Shown: in pieces, positions 19,399-29,016 of the stretch
Numbering within the stretch: position 1 is the stretch's first letter
How the letters are laid out: every line of letters starts with the position of its first letter
Made by a program: the position numbers and the translations under genes
The notes under the pieces: generated by a model
The model's input: only the letters and a program-made list of their open reading frames with translations
The model's database searches: none
What the model was told of the DNA's origin: nothing
NCBI RefSeq assembly: GCF_011947285.1
Contig: NZ_JAAOZT010000006.1
Location: 530,722 to 594,721 of the forward strand
Length of the DNA: 64,000 nt
Source of the DNA: Glaciimonas immobilis
Lineage (GTDB): Bacteria; Pseudomonadota; Gammaproteobacteria; Burkholderiales; Burkholderiaceae_D
Direction: 5' to 3'

Positions 19399-20615
19399 AA
19401 ATTTTATTAGTTTCAGAGGACATTCCATCAAAGACACTCGGTGGCCTGGGCAAGCACGTTATAGCGCTGGGAAATGCCCTTATCGCAGCCGGACACGAAG
19501 TTTCTTTGATGGGTTGTGACACACCGAGCTATATTTTATGCGCTGAGGAAATGGGATTCCAGGGCAAATTTATAGCGGCTTTTGGAAACCCTTTAAGGGG
19601 CTGGAAAGAGTCACAACTCGGCTTTTTTAATTCGTGGAAGCGTCCTTACTTTGCCAAAAAAATGGCTAAAAAAATCCAGTCCTATGCGAAGAGTTTTGAC
19701 GTCGTGCATTATCACGGGCACCAGCCAATGGTCGGCCGTTATATCGCGCCTTGGGTGAACTTTGTCCAAACCCGACACGATCAAGGCGGTGACTGCATTA
19801 CTAACGTAAGGTTTAGACATGGTGAAATTTGCGTCGAGCGTTCTCCTGCAGAATGTGCAAAGTGTATTCATCCCAGCCCTGGCTTGGTACATACGAAACT
19901 TAGTGCGCATGCAGTGCAACGCTATCGCGATGAAACTTCGGCCGCTTTCGAATTGCATCCAGTCGTGTTTGTATCAGAATTTTTGCGAAAAAATTATGCT
20001 TTAACGATGCCAAAAGTATTACTCGAAAAGACTATCGTTATTCACAATTTTGTTAACGAGGATTTACTGGGTGAGAGTTTGTTCACAAAACAAACTGAAA
20101 TGAACACCACAACGTTTCACATTCATGTCGCAGGGCGACTCGATGCGGGGAAAGGCATCTCTACCTTCTTGGATTTGATTGAGCCGAGATTGCCTTCAAA
20201 TTGGCGCGTAGATGTGTATGGGGATGGTCCGCTACGCGAAATGATAGACGCAAAGTATGTCGATAGCTTGGTCCGGATACACGGATATTGCTCATATCCA
20301 GAAGTGGTTGCTGCCACGCGCAATGCCAATGTTGTGGTTGTCCCCTCAATGTGGGAGGAGGCTTGCGGCACCACTATTATCGAGGCTTTACGGTTAGGAA
20401 AAATTTGTTATGCGTTAAGACGAGGTGGTACCTCTGAACTGGCAAGTTATGGCCAAAGTAATCAACTTCGGCTATTCGATGATTTAACCACTTTAACTGA
20501 TGCACTACTTACCGCTAATGACTTTACAGATCGGACGGGCGGTGAATCTGCCGACGTTCGCCTGCATGTGCTAAAGCTCTTGCCAGTGTATGCGCGTAAC
20601 AAAAGGAGTGCGTGA
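19395..20615 (+). CDS. Glycosyltransferase family 4 (GT-B fold)
   Basis: A 406-residue cytoplasmic transferase. The N-terminal Rossmann start is MKILLVSEDIPSKTLGGLGKHV (a typical glycine-rich acceptor loop). The C-terminal donor half is RLDAGKGISTFLDLIEPRL, and the E-x7-E-like region is EEACGTTIIEALRLGK. A Cys-rich insertion around residues 130-160 (DCITNVRFRHGEICVE, CAKCIHPSP) is seen in a subset of capsule/EPS GT4 enzymes. The sugar donor cannot be assigned. Start 19395 is preferred over 19377 because of the ATGA overlap with wzx. Confidence 0.85.
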   Translation: MKILLVSEDIPSKTLGGLGKHVIALGNALIAAGHEVSLMGCDTPSYILCAEEMGFQGKFIAAFGNPLRGWKESQLGFFNSWKRPYFAKKMAKKIQSYAKSFDVVHYHGHQPMVGRYIAPWVNFVQTRHDQGGDCITNVRFRHGEICVERSPAECAKCIHPSPGLVHTKLSAHAVQRYRDETSAAFELHPVVFVSEFLRKNYALTMPKVLLEKTIVIHNFVNEDLLGESLFTKQTEMNTTTFHIHVAGRLDAGKGISTFLDLIEPRLPSNWRVDVYGDGPLREMIDAKYVDSLVRIHGYCSYPEVVAATRNANVVVVPSMWEEACGTTIIEALRLGKICYALRRGGTSELASYGQSNQLRLFDDLTTLTDALLTANDFTDRTGGESADVRLHVLKLLPVYARNKRSA

Positions 20616-21388
20616 TGGAGCTAGTATCCAAACCTTTCGATATGCCGCGATTTTCGATAATTACAGTTTGTTACAACGCGTTAACCGTTTTACCAGATAC
20701 GCTTGCTTCATTAAAGGGACAGTCCTTTGATGACTATGAATGGATAGTAGTTGATGGCGCCTCCAATGATGGAACGCTAGATTGGTTAACCATCCAGTCT
20801 CCTGATATTTTTGTCAGCGAGCCTGATAAAGGTATTTATGATGCCATGAACAAAGGCATTGCCATGGCCACCGGCGATTGGCTGTTTTTTTTGAATGCAG
20901 GTGATCGCTTTGCGGATTCTGGTGTGCTTCATGACATAGCCGCAGCCATCGATGCAGCCAATGTTCTTGCCACCCCCCCAGAGTTGGTTTATGGGGATGT
21001 TATTTATTTTGGTATGCAGGGTCAACGTCGCAAGCGCTTCAATTGGCTCACGCGCCATCGTTTAATCTTTGGTGATTTATGCCACCAAGCTGCTTTTGCT
21101 GCACGGCCGTTGTTCGCAAACCTTGGTAATTTTGATATCAGCCTGCGCTACAACGCAGATTTTGACTGGTTTGTCCGGGTTTTCAAGGCACAAAAGCCGC
21201 TGCTATATGTGCCGAGGGATATTGCACTTTTTCACGATGCGGGCACCCATGTTACGAACCATGTCAGTTGTGAATCAGAACGTGACGGTGTACGCGCGCG
21301 GTATTGTCCGAGACCTAAATGGGTACTTGGTCACTTGTTGTTGCGCGTAGAGTTAAAGCTAAGGCGCATGTTTGGACAAACCACATGA
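20615..21388 (+). CDS. Glycosyltransferase family 2 (WcaA/WcaE-like)
   Basis: A 257-residue GT-A enzyme: the nucleotide-binding start is FSIITVCYNAL, followed by DYEWIVVDGASNDGT and then EPDKGIYDAMNKGIAMATGD with LNAGDRF as the DxD-equivalent region. This set is typical of colanic-acid-type GT2 enzymes. ATG 20615 is 6 bases behind AAAAGGAG and overlaps the previous stop; the in-frame GTG at 20612 is too close to that site. Confidence 0.88.
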   Translation: MELVSKPFDMPRFSIITVCYNALTVLPDTLASLKGQSFDDYEWIVVDGASNDGTLDWLTIQSPDIFVSEPDKGIYDAMNKGIAMATGDWLFFLNAGDRFADSGVLHDIAAAIDAANVLATPPELVYGDVIYFGMQGQRRKRFNWLTRHRLIFGDLCHQAAFAARPLFANLGNFDISLRYNADFDWFVRVFKAQKPLLYVPRDIALFHDAGTHVTNHVSCESERDGVRARYCPRPKWVLGHLLLRVELKLRRMFGQTT

Positions 21389-23178
21389 GAAATGCGGTAC
21401 AACAACCCAAAGTTTCATGGTTGTGGTTTGCCGCCGTGATGCTGTGGCTGTGTTGCCAGTCAACATGGTCAATGGACTACTACATTTCAGACCAGGGAAG
21501 TGACGCAGCAGACGGACTTGCCGCGCAAGCTAATTCAGCGTTGAGTAGTACTGGTCCGTTTGCTACATTCGCGCCACTCATGAAGCTTTCGTTAAGGGAC
21601 AGCAACCGCATTTTTTTGGCTTGCGGCCAGCGTTTTCAGGGGCCATTACAGTTGTCGCTCCAAGGAAGTGCTGCCACAAACTTGGCAATCAATGGGTTTG
21701 GAACCTGTAATCCTGGTCAGCGCCCTGTGATTGATGGTCGGTTACCGGCTGAGTTACTGAACGGTACTGGTTTAAAAACGATAAAACAGGAAAAGCCTGT
21801 AGTGCAGGTATTTTCAGGCAATACCCCGATCCTGCGAGCGCGATTTCCAAAAGAAGGATATTTGATTTTTACGCCGGAAACGGTGAGCGCGTTTGATCGT
21901 ATTCCTGCTCATTTGTCATTGAATGGCAAGGATGTAGCAGGTTCCGTCCTTCACGCTCGAACGCAAGAATGGTTTATCGAAGAAAAAATTGTAAATGGGG
22001 TTGGTGGTTTGCTTGACTCGCCTTTGCAGTATCCATTGCGGCCTAAAGCGGGTGCCTATCTGACTGGCAAAGCCTGGATGATCGGGGAGGAAGATGGATG
22101 GGCCTATGATCAGAGCAGGCGGTCTCTAACTGTACGGAACACAAAAGCCCAGCCGGTATCGTTGGTTTCTGCCGGACCTCTGCTACAGATTACCGGCAAA
22201 GGGTCTGTATCAATCAGGGGAATTGCATTCGATGCTGCGGGTGGCGATGCGATCAGTTTGAAATTGGATAGCACCGCCATTATTAGCGATGTAGTGATTA
22301 TGCGCGCTGCTGGCAATGGTATTTCGATTGCCGGTGCCAGTTATGCGGAAGTTACCAATTCACGTGTACAGGACGTAAGGCTGGATGCAATATTTTTTGC
22401 GGAAGTAGCGCGGGTTATGGTATCGCACAATAAGATTGTTAATGCCGGTCTTTACCTGGGGCCAGCACCTAGCCTTGCTGCCATCAATGCTCATCGAACG
22501 CAGGCTGCGACTATCGATCAAAATGAAGTCTCGGGATCATCTTATATCGGAATAAGATTTTCTGGCGATGCGAAAATACGCAGAAACTTTATCAAAGGAA
22601 GCTGTCGCTATATGAGCGATTGTAGCGCCATATATACATGGAGACAAAATGTGGAAGATCGCCGCCCTCCTGTCGAAGTTGCCGGTAACCTCATAGTCGA
22701 TGTCAGGGGTGATACGAGCGTGAAGTTTGGTGTTACGGACTATTTTTCTGGAATTTATCTCGACGAATTTACAAGAAATGTCAACGTTAAAAATAACGTG
22801 ATATTTGACGCGAGCCAGGGTATTTATCTGCATAATGCGGTCCAAAATATTGTTGAACAAAATATTATTGGCGGTACCGATCAGCCCTTATTGGTTTCCA
22901 TAGTTTCAGGTAATTTTCCTGACGGAGAACTGCTTTTTAATAGCATAAAAAATAATGAAATTTTCACTAAAAAGGTTGTCTGGTCTTTCGTTAAACAGAA
23001 ACCTGTGTCGGATCAAATTACACGCGACACCTTAATGGAAATACGATTAAAAGTGACATCAGAAAAAAATAATGGTGCAAATGAATTGGTGCTTGGATGT
23101 AATTCAGTAAAGAATGCATTTCTTTCAAATAACGAAGATCCTACGCGCTCATTAGCATTTGTGCGGCGTTGCAAATAA
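21385..23178 (+). CDS. Exported right-handed beta-helix protein of the EPS operon
   Basis: A 597-residue protein with a signal peptide (LWFAAVMLWLCCQSTWS) followed by YYISDQGSDAADGL, a start common to pectate-lyase-like parallel beta-helix proteins. The middle (about 270-520) has Asn- and Ile/Val-rich short repeats such as NKIVNAG, NEVSGSS and NNVIFDASQGIYLHNA, typical of beta-helix coils. In EPS loci such proteins can be lyases, epimerases or polymer-binding proteins; which applies here is not visible. The ATG overlaps the previous stop (ATGA), placing it in the operon. Confidence 0.8.
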   Translation: MRNAVQQPKVSWLWFAAVMLWLCCQSTWSMDYYISDQGSDAADGLAAQANSALSSTGPFATFAPLMKLSLRDSNRIFLACGQRFQGPLQLSLQGSAATNLAINGFGTCNPGQRPVIDGRLPAELLNGTGLKTIKQEKPVVQVFSGNTPILRARFPKEGYLIFTPETVSAFDRIPAHLSLNGKDVAGSVLHARTQEWFIEEKIVNGVGGLLDSPLQYPLRPKAGAYLTGKAWMIGEEDGWAYDQSRRSLTVRNTKAQPVSLVSAGPLLQITGKGSVSIRGIAFDAAGGDAISLKLDSTAIISDVVIMRAAGNGISIAGASYAEVTNSRVQDVRLDAIFFAEVARVMVSHNKIVNAGLYLGPAPSLAAINAHRTQAATIDQNEVSGSSYIGIRFSGDAKIRRNFIKGSCRYMSDCSAIYTWRQNVEDRRPPVEVAGNLIVDVRGDTSVKFGVTDYFSGIYLDEFTRNVNVKNNVIFDASQGIYLHNAVQNIVEQNIIGGTDQPLLVSIVSGNFPDGELLFNSIKNNEIFTKKVVWSFVKQKPVSDQITRDTLMEIRLKVTSEKNNGANELVLGCNSVKNAFLSNNEDPTRSLAFVRRCK

Positions 23179-23493
23179 ATGTCAAATAACAGAATACATT
23201 TGAACGTACTACATGTGGAATGTAAGCCATACAAATAATTTTAAAAGAATGGCTTTTAAGGCTTGCTCCGAGCCATCCCTTATACGCAGTTAGGGAACTA
23301 ACCGGAATTACACACAAATTTTGCCCCTTTAGTGTTAATTCACTTTAGAGACTTGTTACGTTTAACGCGAGTTAGTTTTAGTTACTGCGGTCATAAGAGA
23401 ACATTGCATCAATAGCCGGTTTTTGCTGTTTGACACATCAAAATCTCATTTAAAGCCACAAAGATGCAAAGCGTATCTTGTTTGGAGTAATTC
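23179..23493 (+). other. Gene-free stretch before the second glycosyltransferase block
   Basis: 315 bp, AT-rich, with no ORF of interest. A TTTGGAG Shine-Dalgarno ends it. No clear copy of the palindromic element. The operon from epsF may end here. Confidence 0.5.
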
Positions 23494-24699
23494 ATGCGAA
23501 TAGTCGTACTTTCTCCCGATATCCCGTTTCCTGCGAACAGGGGCGGGCGCGCCGATATATGGCGTCGTATTCAGGCCATGTCTTCATTAGGACATGAAGT
23601 CATGCTTGTCGCATCGATTAACAGCGAACATGATTTTCCTTCCAAGGAAGTGCATGACGTCATTGCAAGCGTAGTTACGACGCAGTTTCTATATCCAATC
23701 AAACGTAATTTTGTCTTAACCGTCAAGCGACTGCTTGGATCTTTTTGGCGTCCTTTGCACACCGCAACCAGGGTGCCAGATACGCACACGTATAACAAAA
23801 TGCTTGAGTCCGTTCGCACGTTCAAGCCCGACGCCTTGTGGTTAGACGGGCCTTGGCTCGGCGTACTGGCGGAACGATTTTCGGATGCTTTTAAAATTCC
23901 TCTTCTTTATCGCTCGCATAATGTGGAGTCGATATATATGCGCGGTCAAGCCTGCGTTGCGGTAAGGCGGCGCGACAGACTGGCACTACATCTTTCTTGT
24001 ATTGGCTTAAGAAATTTTGAGCAAAAAATTTTACAGCGTGCCACTGCAGTTTTTGATATCTCTGTTGATGATTTGAATTTTTGGAAAAAAAAGGGAATGC
24101 AGCATATGCATTGGCTCCCACCTCTTCCTGAGCTCGCCTTCAGAGGAAAGCCAGAAAACACTTTTCCTTGCGATCTGGTTTTCGTCGGTAATCTTGCAAC
24201 ACCGAATAACGTTCGTGGCGTGGAATGGTTAGTCAACGAAGTCTTACCATTAATACGTGAACAATTTCCGAATATTTCCTGCCGCATAGTGGGATCAAAC
24301 CCGACCATGTTTGTTCGTCAAATACTCCAGAAGGTTTCGAATGTCGAGCTTTGCGCAGATGTACCAGATTCAACTCCTTATCTTTTCGGTGCCAGGGTAC
24401 TGGTTAATCCTGTCATGACAGGTAGTGGCGTGCAGGTGAAGATGTTGGATATGTTGATGACTGATACATCTATCGTGACCACATCTCAGGGTACGCGCGG
24501 GCTACCTTTCTCTTTTAAATTATTGTTTCGGATTGCCGATGGCACTGTAGCGTTTGCGAAGGCGGTATGTGAAGAGTTGCATGCTTCCTCCGTAAGCGCT
24601 GCCGACCGCGCAGAAGCTCGGGAAACATTTTCGGTTGCCGCCGTCGGTCATGCGCTTGAGGTAGGCGTCCCACAATGGGTTAGAGCTACGGGTGTTTAA
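23494..24699 (+). CDS. Glycosyltransferase, GT-B fold (GT1/GT4 type)
   Basis: A 401-residue enzyme starting MRIVVLSPDIPFPANRGGRADIW, with the donor-side motif DLVFVGNLATPNNVRGVEWL and ending with a SGVQVKMLDMLMTD region that takes the place of the usual E-x7-E. The family is the Glyco_trans_1_4 type seen in EPS clusters. Donor and acceptor are unknown. A good GGAG site lies 8 bases before ATG. Confidence 0.82.
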   Translation: MRIVVLSPDIPFPANRGGRADIWRRIQAMSSLGHEVMLVASINSEHDFPSKEVHDVIASVVTTQFLYPIKRNFVLTVKRLLGSFWRPLHTATRVPDTHTYNKMLESVRTFKPDALWLDGPWLGVLAERFSDAFKIPLLYRSHNVESIYMRGQACVAVRRRDRLALHLSCIGLRNFEQKILQRATAVFDISVDDLNFWKKKGMQHMHWLPPLPELAFRGKPENTFPCDLVFVGNLATPNNVRGVEWLVNEVLPLIREQFPNISCRIVGSNPTMFVRQILQKVSNVELCADVPDSTPYLFGARVLVNPVMTGSGVQVKMLDMLMTDTSIVTTSQGTRGLPFSFKLLFRIADGTVAFAKAVCEELHASSVSAADRAEARETFSVAAVGHALEVGVPQWVRATGV

Positions 24700-24805
24700 T
24701 AATTTTTGTTAGAGCTTACCCGGTCACGCATGGCAAGTTGGCCAATTTAAAAATATTATTATTGATTGCTACCGGACGATCTTCTGGTGCTTACGGAAGG
24801 GTCGG

Positions 24806-24958
24806 ATGTTAGATTTTCGATTGAAAAAGTGGATGCAATTGGCAAAAGAATTGATGCAATGTCCTTTTAAATATTTTGTTTGTAAAGGCACCAGAAAGGG
24901 TAGTTATATCTCTTCTATTGGGAAAAAAATTACTATTTCTTTTATTGGAAATGCGTAA
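24806..24958 (+). CDS. Possible 50-residue small ORF
   Basis: ATG 24806 preceded by GGAAGGGTCGG opens a 50-codon frame with a basic, hydrophobic product (MLDFRLKKWMQLAKELMQ...). It lies in the otherwise gene-free stretch 24700-25016. The C-terminal part (YFVCKGTRKGSYISSIGKK) vaguely recalls the start of hexapeptide acyltransferases, so it may be a relic instead of a gene. Confidence 0.25.
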   Translation: MLDFRLKKWMQLAKELMQCPFKYFVCKGTRKGSYISSIGKKITISFIGNA

Positions 24959-25016
24959 AAGCAATTTGACGGTTAAGGTAATTTTGGTTGGCTGGAGTTC
25001 GGAGACGAGTAAGTAA

Positions 25017-26210
25017 ATGGAATTCAAAGCAAAAAAATTGCGTGTATTGGTCGTCCATTCATCGGCCGAGCTATATGGATCGGATCGCTCACTACTGGAT
25101 TTTGTAAGAAATCGTAATCCCGATATGGAGTTCACGGTTGCCTTGCCTGAACATGGGATTCTGGTCCGGGAACTGGAAAACGCGGGAGCAATGGTGATAG
25201 TGGGGGAGGTATGCAAAATAGAACGTGCGATGTTATCTCCGCTTGGTATGTTAAGACTTACCAAGCGGGCTGTACGTTCTGTCTTTTTTCTAACCAGAGT
25301 ACACCGCAACATTAGTTTCGACCTCGTGTATTCGAATACGGTTGCGGTGATGGGTGGTGCATTTTGTGCCCGCTTATGGCGCATTCCCCATGTCTGGCAT
25401 GTACGCGAACTGCTAGAAGGATCAAGAGCGCTTACTTGGAGTTTTCGCCATCTGGTGGCAAAACTGTCTGCGGTAGTTGTTTGCAACTCCGCCCATACTC
25501 GGGATTGGATCAGCGTCCCTAGTGCAGCAGAAAAATATTGCGTCATCTGGAATGGTTATGAAGCACCTGAAGTTAAAGTCCACCGTCAGATTGAGCGAGC
25601 CAGCCTAGGTGCCGGAGAGCGCGACATTCTGTTTGTGCTAGTGGGTCGTATCAACGCCTGGAAAGGTCAACAACTGCTGGTGCATGCATTTTCGCGATTG
25701 ATTGCTAAAACAGCTTGTAGCGGTCGGTTGGCCATCGTTGGTTCGGCGCCCGTTGGGCAGGAACATTACGAGCGGGATCTGGACGCCTGCATCACGCGCA
25801 TGAATTGCGCTGAGCGGGTAGTACTGATTCCCTATCACGCAGATATTGAACGGGTATGGATTGCTGCCGACATAGTCGTCGTGCCGTCTACCAGCCCTGA
25901 ACCTTTTGGTCGGGTAGCCATTGAGGCTATGGGGTTCGGCCGACCGGTCATTGCTGCGGCCCATGGAGGGCTTTTGGAAATCGTGGTGCATGGCGAGACG
26001 GGTTATCTGGTGAATCCCTGTGATGTGGACGCGCTTGCCGCGGCGATGGAGAAAATGATTAACGACGCGGATTTACGGCAACGCATGGGGGACGCAGGTC
26101 GCGCTCGTCAGCTAGAACGATTTTCATTAGCTGCCTACGAGACGCAAATGAATGAAGTGATTTGGTCTACCTCGCACAATCGACAACGAAGCCGTACACC
26201 AACATCCTAG
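25017..26210 (+). CDS. Glycosyltransferase family 4
   Basis: A 397-residue GT-B enzyme. The N-terminus is LRVLVVHSSAELYGSDRSLL, and the donor domain is FVLVGRINAWKGQQLLVHAF with the E-x7-E motif SPEPFGRVAIEAMGFGRPVI. Sugar specificity is unknown. Shine-Dalgarno GGAGACGAG upstream. It is followed by a relic of a different glycosyltransferase. Confidence 0.88.
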   Translation: MEFKAKKLRVLVVHSSAELYGSDRSLLDFVRNRNPDMEFTVALPEHGILVRELENAGAMVIVGEVCKIERAMLSPLGMLRLTKRAVRSVFFLTRVHRNISFDLVYSNTVAVMGGAFCARLWRIPHVWHVRELLEGSRALTWSFRHLVAKLSAVVVCNSAHTRDWISVPSAAEKYCVIWNGYEAPEVKVHRQIERASLGAGERDILFVLVGRINAWKGQQLLVHAFSRLIAKTACSGRLAIVGSAPVGQEHYERDLDACITRMNCAERVVLIPYHADIERVWIAADIVVVPSTSPEPFGRVAIEAMGFGRPVIAAAHGGLLEIVVHGETGYLVNPCDVDALAAAMEKMINDADLRQRMGDAGRARQLERFSLAAYETQMNEVIWSTSHNRQRSRTPTS

Positions 26211-26223
26211 GGAAGAAAAAATT

Positions 26224-26481
26224 GTGAGTAATTTAGTGCAGATTTTACATAGCCCCGGCGCATGCAGAATCCCTGCAACGCGTAGCGGCCTCAAGCGTTT
26301 TGCTGATTGCCTTAAACTTTATTTTGTAGCTCAGTGGTGGCAGATCGTGGCCGCTTCGATGTCTTCATCCTCTAACCTGGCGGCCTTGCGCTGGCATGGG
26401 AGGTTTCGTGTTCAGGAGGGTTTTATTTGTGCGGATATTTTGCTGCTAAATGTGGCCTTATTTGACCGGAGTGCTCTATGA
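26224..26481 (+). pseudogene. Relic of a DUF1972-type glycosyltransferase (partial duplicate of the gene at 27693)
   Basis: The 85-codon frame starting at GTG 26224 aligns almost without gaps to the first 70 residues of the protein at 27693. MS-x-LV, IPA, a glycine then F-A, L-x-LY-x-VAQ-x-W and WHG are shared at the same spacing, while the key loop GTRGIPAAHGGFETF is decayed to GACRIPATRSGLKRF. The DNA also keeps local identity. No GT domain follows, so it is a truncated, diverged copy. Its stop overlaps the start of the next gene, so its translation may still couple to it. Confidence 0.7.
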
Positions 26482-27593
26482 GGCTAAAAATTGGTATTGA
26501 TTTTCATGTTTTGGATGGGAAATTTCAAGGCTCCCGCACGCATGTGCTGGAATTGTTTTCCAGGCTAATTGCGCAGTCGCCGGATATCGATTTTTATCTC
26601 TTTCTCGATAAGCCTGAATTATTACTAACCTTGTCTTCAACCTTTTCTGCATCAAACGTACATCGTATCAGGATGCCTCAGGCTAATCCGTTAAAAAGAC
26701 TTTATTGGCAGCTTCCCCGGCTTGCTCGTAAGTACGAACTGGATATCCTTCATACGCAATACATTCTTCCGTGGCCATTGTCTTGTCTTGGAATAGTGAC
26801 TATTCATGACGTGTTATTTGAGACACATCCAGAATACTTTGAGTGGATATTTGTTCTGCGTTCCCGCGTATTGATGCGGGTAGCGGCAAAGTATGCCGCG
26901 CATGTATTTGCGGTAAGTGAATTTTCGCGTTCAGAGATTAAGCGACTATATGGCATTCCTGAAAGTCGTATTTCGGTTGCGTTAAACGGAGCGGATTTCA
27001 CGCGTTTTATTCCCGGCAAAGAAGGTGAACACTTACTGAAAAAACGGGGATTAGTTTCGGGGGGCTATATTCTTTCTGTTGGTCGTCTGGAGCCACGGAA
27101 GAACCATCGCCTCTTGGTAGAAGCTTACGCAATGCTCGATAAGGAAGCATTACCCCTTGTACTAATTGGACAACCGGATTTTCAGTTTGACGATGTTTTC
27201 ACTACGATTACCCGGTTAAATCTTTGGGGTCGCGTACATGTTTTCGAGGATGTCTCCGATATCGAACTCCCGGTGCTTTACCGGCATGCCTGTTTGTTTG
27301 TCTATCCCGCTTTTGCAGAGGGATTTGGGATGCCCCCACTTGAGGCAATGGCTTCTGGGGTCCCCGTCATCGTGAGTAATACAACGGCTATTCCCGAGGT
27401 TGTCGGTGACGCAGGAGTGCTGATTTCTCCGTATGAGGTCGCTCCACTGGCCGCGGCCATGAAGCAATTGCTCGCTGATCCGTTAGAACGTATTCGACTT
27501 TCTTGTGTTGGCCATGAACGGGCATTGTCGTTCAATTGGGACGCGCCAGCACGTCAGGTACGCGAGCGCTACCTAGCAGCAATGGGGCGCTAA
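26478..27593 (+). CDS. Glycosyltransferase family 4 (mannosyltransferase-like)
   Basis: A 371-residue GT-B enzyme with start IGIDFHVLDGKFQGSRTHV, donor-binding SVGRLEPRKNHRLLVEAY and the E-x7-E motif AEGFGMPPLEAMASGVPVI, all typical of WbdA/WbdB-like mannosyltransferases. GDP-mannose as donor is plausible given manC in the locus but is not proven. ATG overlaps the stop of the relic ORF (ATGA). Confidence 0.9.
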   Translation: MRLKIGIDFHVLDGKFQGSRTHVLELFSRLIAQSPDIDFYLFLDKPELLLTLSSTFSASNVHRIRMPQANPLKRLYWQLPRLARKYELDILHTQYILPWPLSCLGIVTIHDVLFETHPEYFEWIFVLRSRVLMRVAAKYAAHVFAVSEFSRSEIKRLYGIPESRISVALNGADFTRFIPGKEGEHLLKKRGLVSGGYILSVGRLEPRKNHRLLVEAYAMLDKEALPLVLIGQPDFQFDDVFTTITRLNLWGRVHVFEDVSDIELPVLYRHACLFVYPAFAEGFGMPPLEAMASGVPVIVSNTTAIPEVVGDAGVLISPYEVAPLAAAMKQLLADPLERIRLSCVGHERALSFNWDAPARQVRERYLAAMGR

Positions 27594-27692
27594 TTGCAGT
27601 GCGCTCCCGTTTGCACTTGCCTGAGTGATGTAGAAAACATTGAGTAAGTCGTGTAGAGCAGCATAAAAAATTCTTTTTTGGAGTAAGAAACT

Positions 27693-28856
27693 ATGAGTGG
27701 TTTGGTTCGGACCCTACGTATTCTCGGTACGCGTGGTATTCCTGCAGCGCACGGTGGCTTTGAAACTTTTGCCGAACATCTCGCCCTATATCTTGTGGCA
27801 CAAGGCTGGCGCGTGGTGGTGTATTGCCAGGAAGAGGGTGCTGGAACAAAAGTTGAGGATGTATGGCATGGGGTGGAGCGCGTTCGTATTCCGGTGGCGA
27901 AAAGCGGGTCCAGATGCACCATGATATTTGACTGGAAGGCCACTGCGCACGCTTCCAGGCGTGGGGATTTGTGTCTCACGCTTGGATACAACACGGCGAT
28001 ATTTTGCAGCCTGTTGCGTTTGAAGGGCGTGCCTAATCTGATCAATATGGATGGGATCGAATGGTCGCGCGTCAAGTGGGGAAAATTAGCCAAAATCTGG
28101 TTCTGGCTCAACGATTGGGCGGGCTGCTGGCTTGGAAACCATTTGGTGGCCGATCACCCGCAGATTAAAACTCATTTAGAGTCAAGGGTAGCGGCCGACA
28201 AGATCACTACCATCCCTTACGGGGCCGATAGCGTGACCAGTGCGCCGCTTGCGCCGGTGCTTGCGCTGGGGTTGGAGTCGGGTCGATTTTTGACCGTGAT
28301 AGCGCGGGCCGAGCCGGAGAATTCAATTCTGGAGGTGGTACAAGGTTTCTCTGCGCGACCACGCGGCTATCAATTGGTTGTTCTGGGTAATTACCAACAA
28401 GATAATCCCTATCATCAGTCGGTGTTAGCTGCTGCCAGCAATGAAGTACGTTTCGTGGGAGCGATATACGACAAAACGGTGGTACAGGCCTTACGTTTTC
28501 ATAGCGCCGCGTATGTGCATGGCCACCAGGTGGGGGGCACCAACCCTTCATTGGTCGAAGCCATGGGTGCGGGTAATGCGGTCATCGCGCATGACAACCG
28601 TTTTAACCGCTGGGTGGCGGGGGATGGCGCAGTGTATTTCAACGGGGCCACAGACTTCGGTCACGCTATGGATGCGCTGGTGGCAGATCCGGCAAAGCTG
28701 GCAGACTTGCGCCGTCATGGGCAGCGGCGCTTTCAAGACGCTTTCACCTGGCCGGACGTTTTAAAGCAATATCAACACTTGCTCGAACGGTATCTTCCGA
28801 TGGGCGATACCATTCCTGATTCAGATATTGAAGAAAATGTAACTGCTGTTCCATAG
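27693..28856 (+). CDS. DUF1972-domain glycosyltransferase (rhamnosyltransferase-like)
   Basis: A 387-residue transferase with the DUF1972 signature LGTRGIPAAHGGFETFAEH at residues 11-29, the acceptor-side NMDGIEWSRVKWG and the donor-side region HGHQVGGTNPSLVEAMGAGN. Related proteins transfer deoxyhexoses (rhamnose, fucose) in EPS assembly, consistent with GDP-fucose synthesis here. A decayed copy lies 1.5 kb upstream. It is the last plus-strand gene of the EPS block; I see no clear terminator behind it. Confidence 0.88.
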   Translation: MSGLVRTLRILGTRGIPAAHGGFETFAEHLALYLVAQGWRVVVYCQEEGAGTKVEDVWHGVERVRIPVAKSGSRCTMIFDWKATAHASRRGDLCLTLGYNTAIFCSLLRLKGVPNLINMDGIEWSRVKWGKLAKIWFWLNDWAGCWLGNHLVADHPQIKTHLESRVAADKITTIPYGADSVTSAPLAPVLALGLESGRFLTVIARAEPENSILEVVQGFSARPRGYQLVVLGNYQQDNPYHQSVLAAASNEVRFVGAIYDKTVVQALRFHSAAYVHGHQVGGTNPSLVEAMGAGNAVIAHDNRFNRWVAGDGAVYFNGATDFGHAMDALVADPAKLADLRRHGQRRFQDAFTWPDVLKQYQHLLERYLPMGDTIPDSDIEENVTAVP

Positions 28857-29016
28857 GAAAAGAGAACCAATAATCCAGTTTCCTGGTGTATCAGTTTCAT
28901 CAGGATACGTACCTCGCACTCGCCGGTTTATGGGAAAGAAGACGATCCGGTAGCACCGATTGTGTCTCTGTTAGCTGCTCTGTTGCGGGCTGCACGTGAC
29001 TGCTGGGGTGGCCTGA

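Noticed and set aside
24809..25546. Minus-strand ORF of 245 codons
   Set aside because: It overlaps the well-supported glycosyltransferase at 25017 and its translation shows no domain pattern or good start.
27590..28111. Minus-strand ORF of 173 codons
   Set aside because: Antisense to the conserved N-terminus of the DUF1972 glycosyltransferase; no family resemblance.
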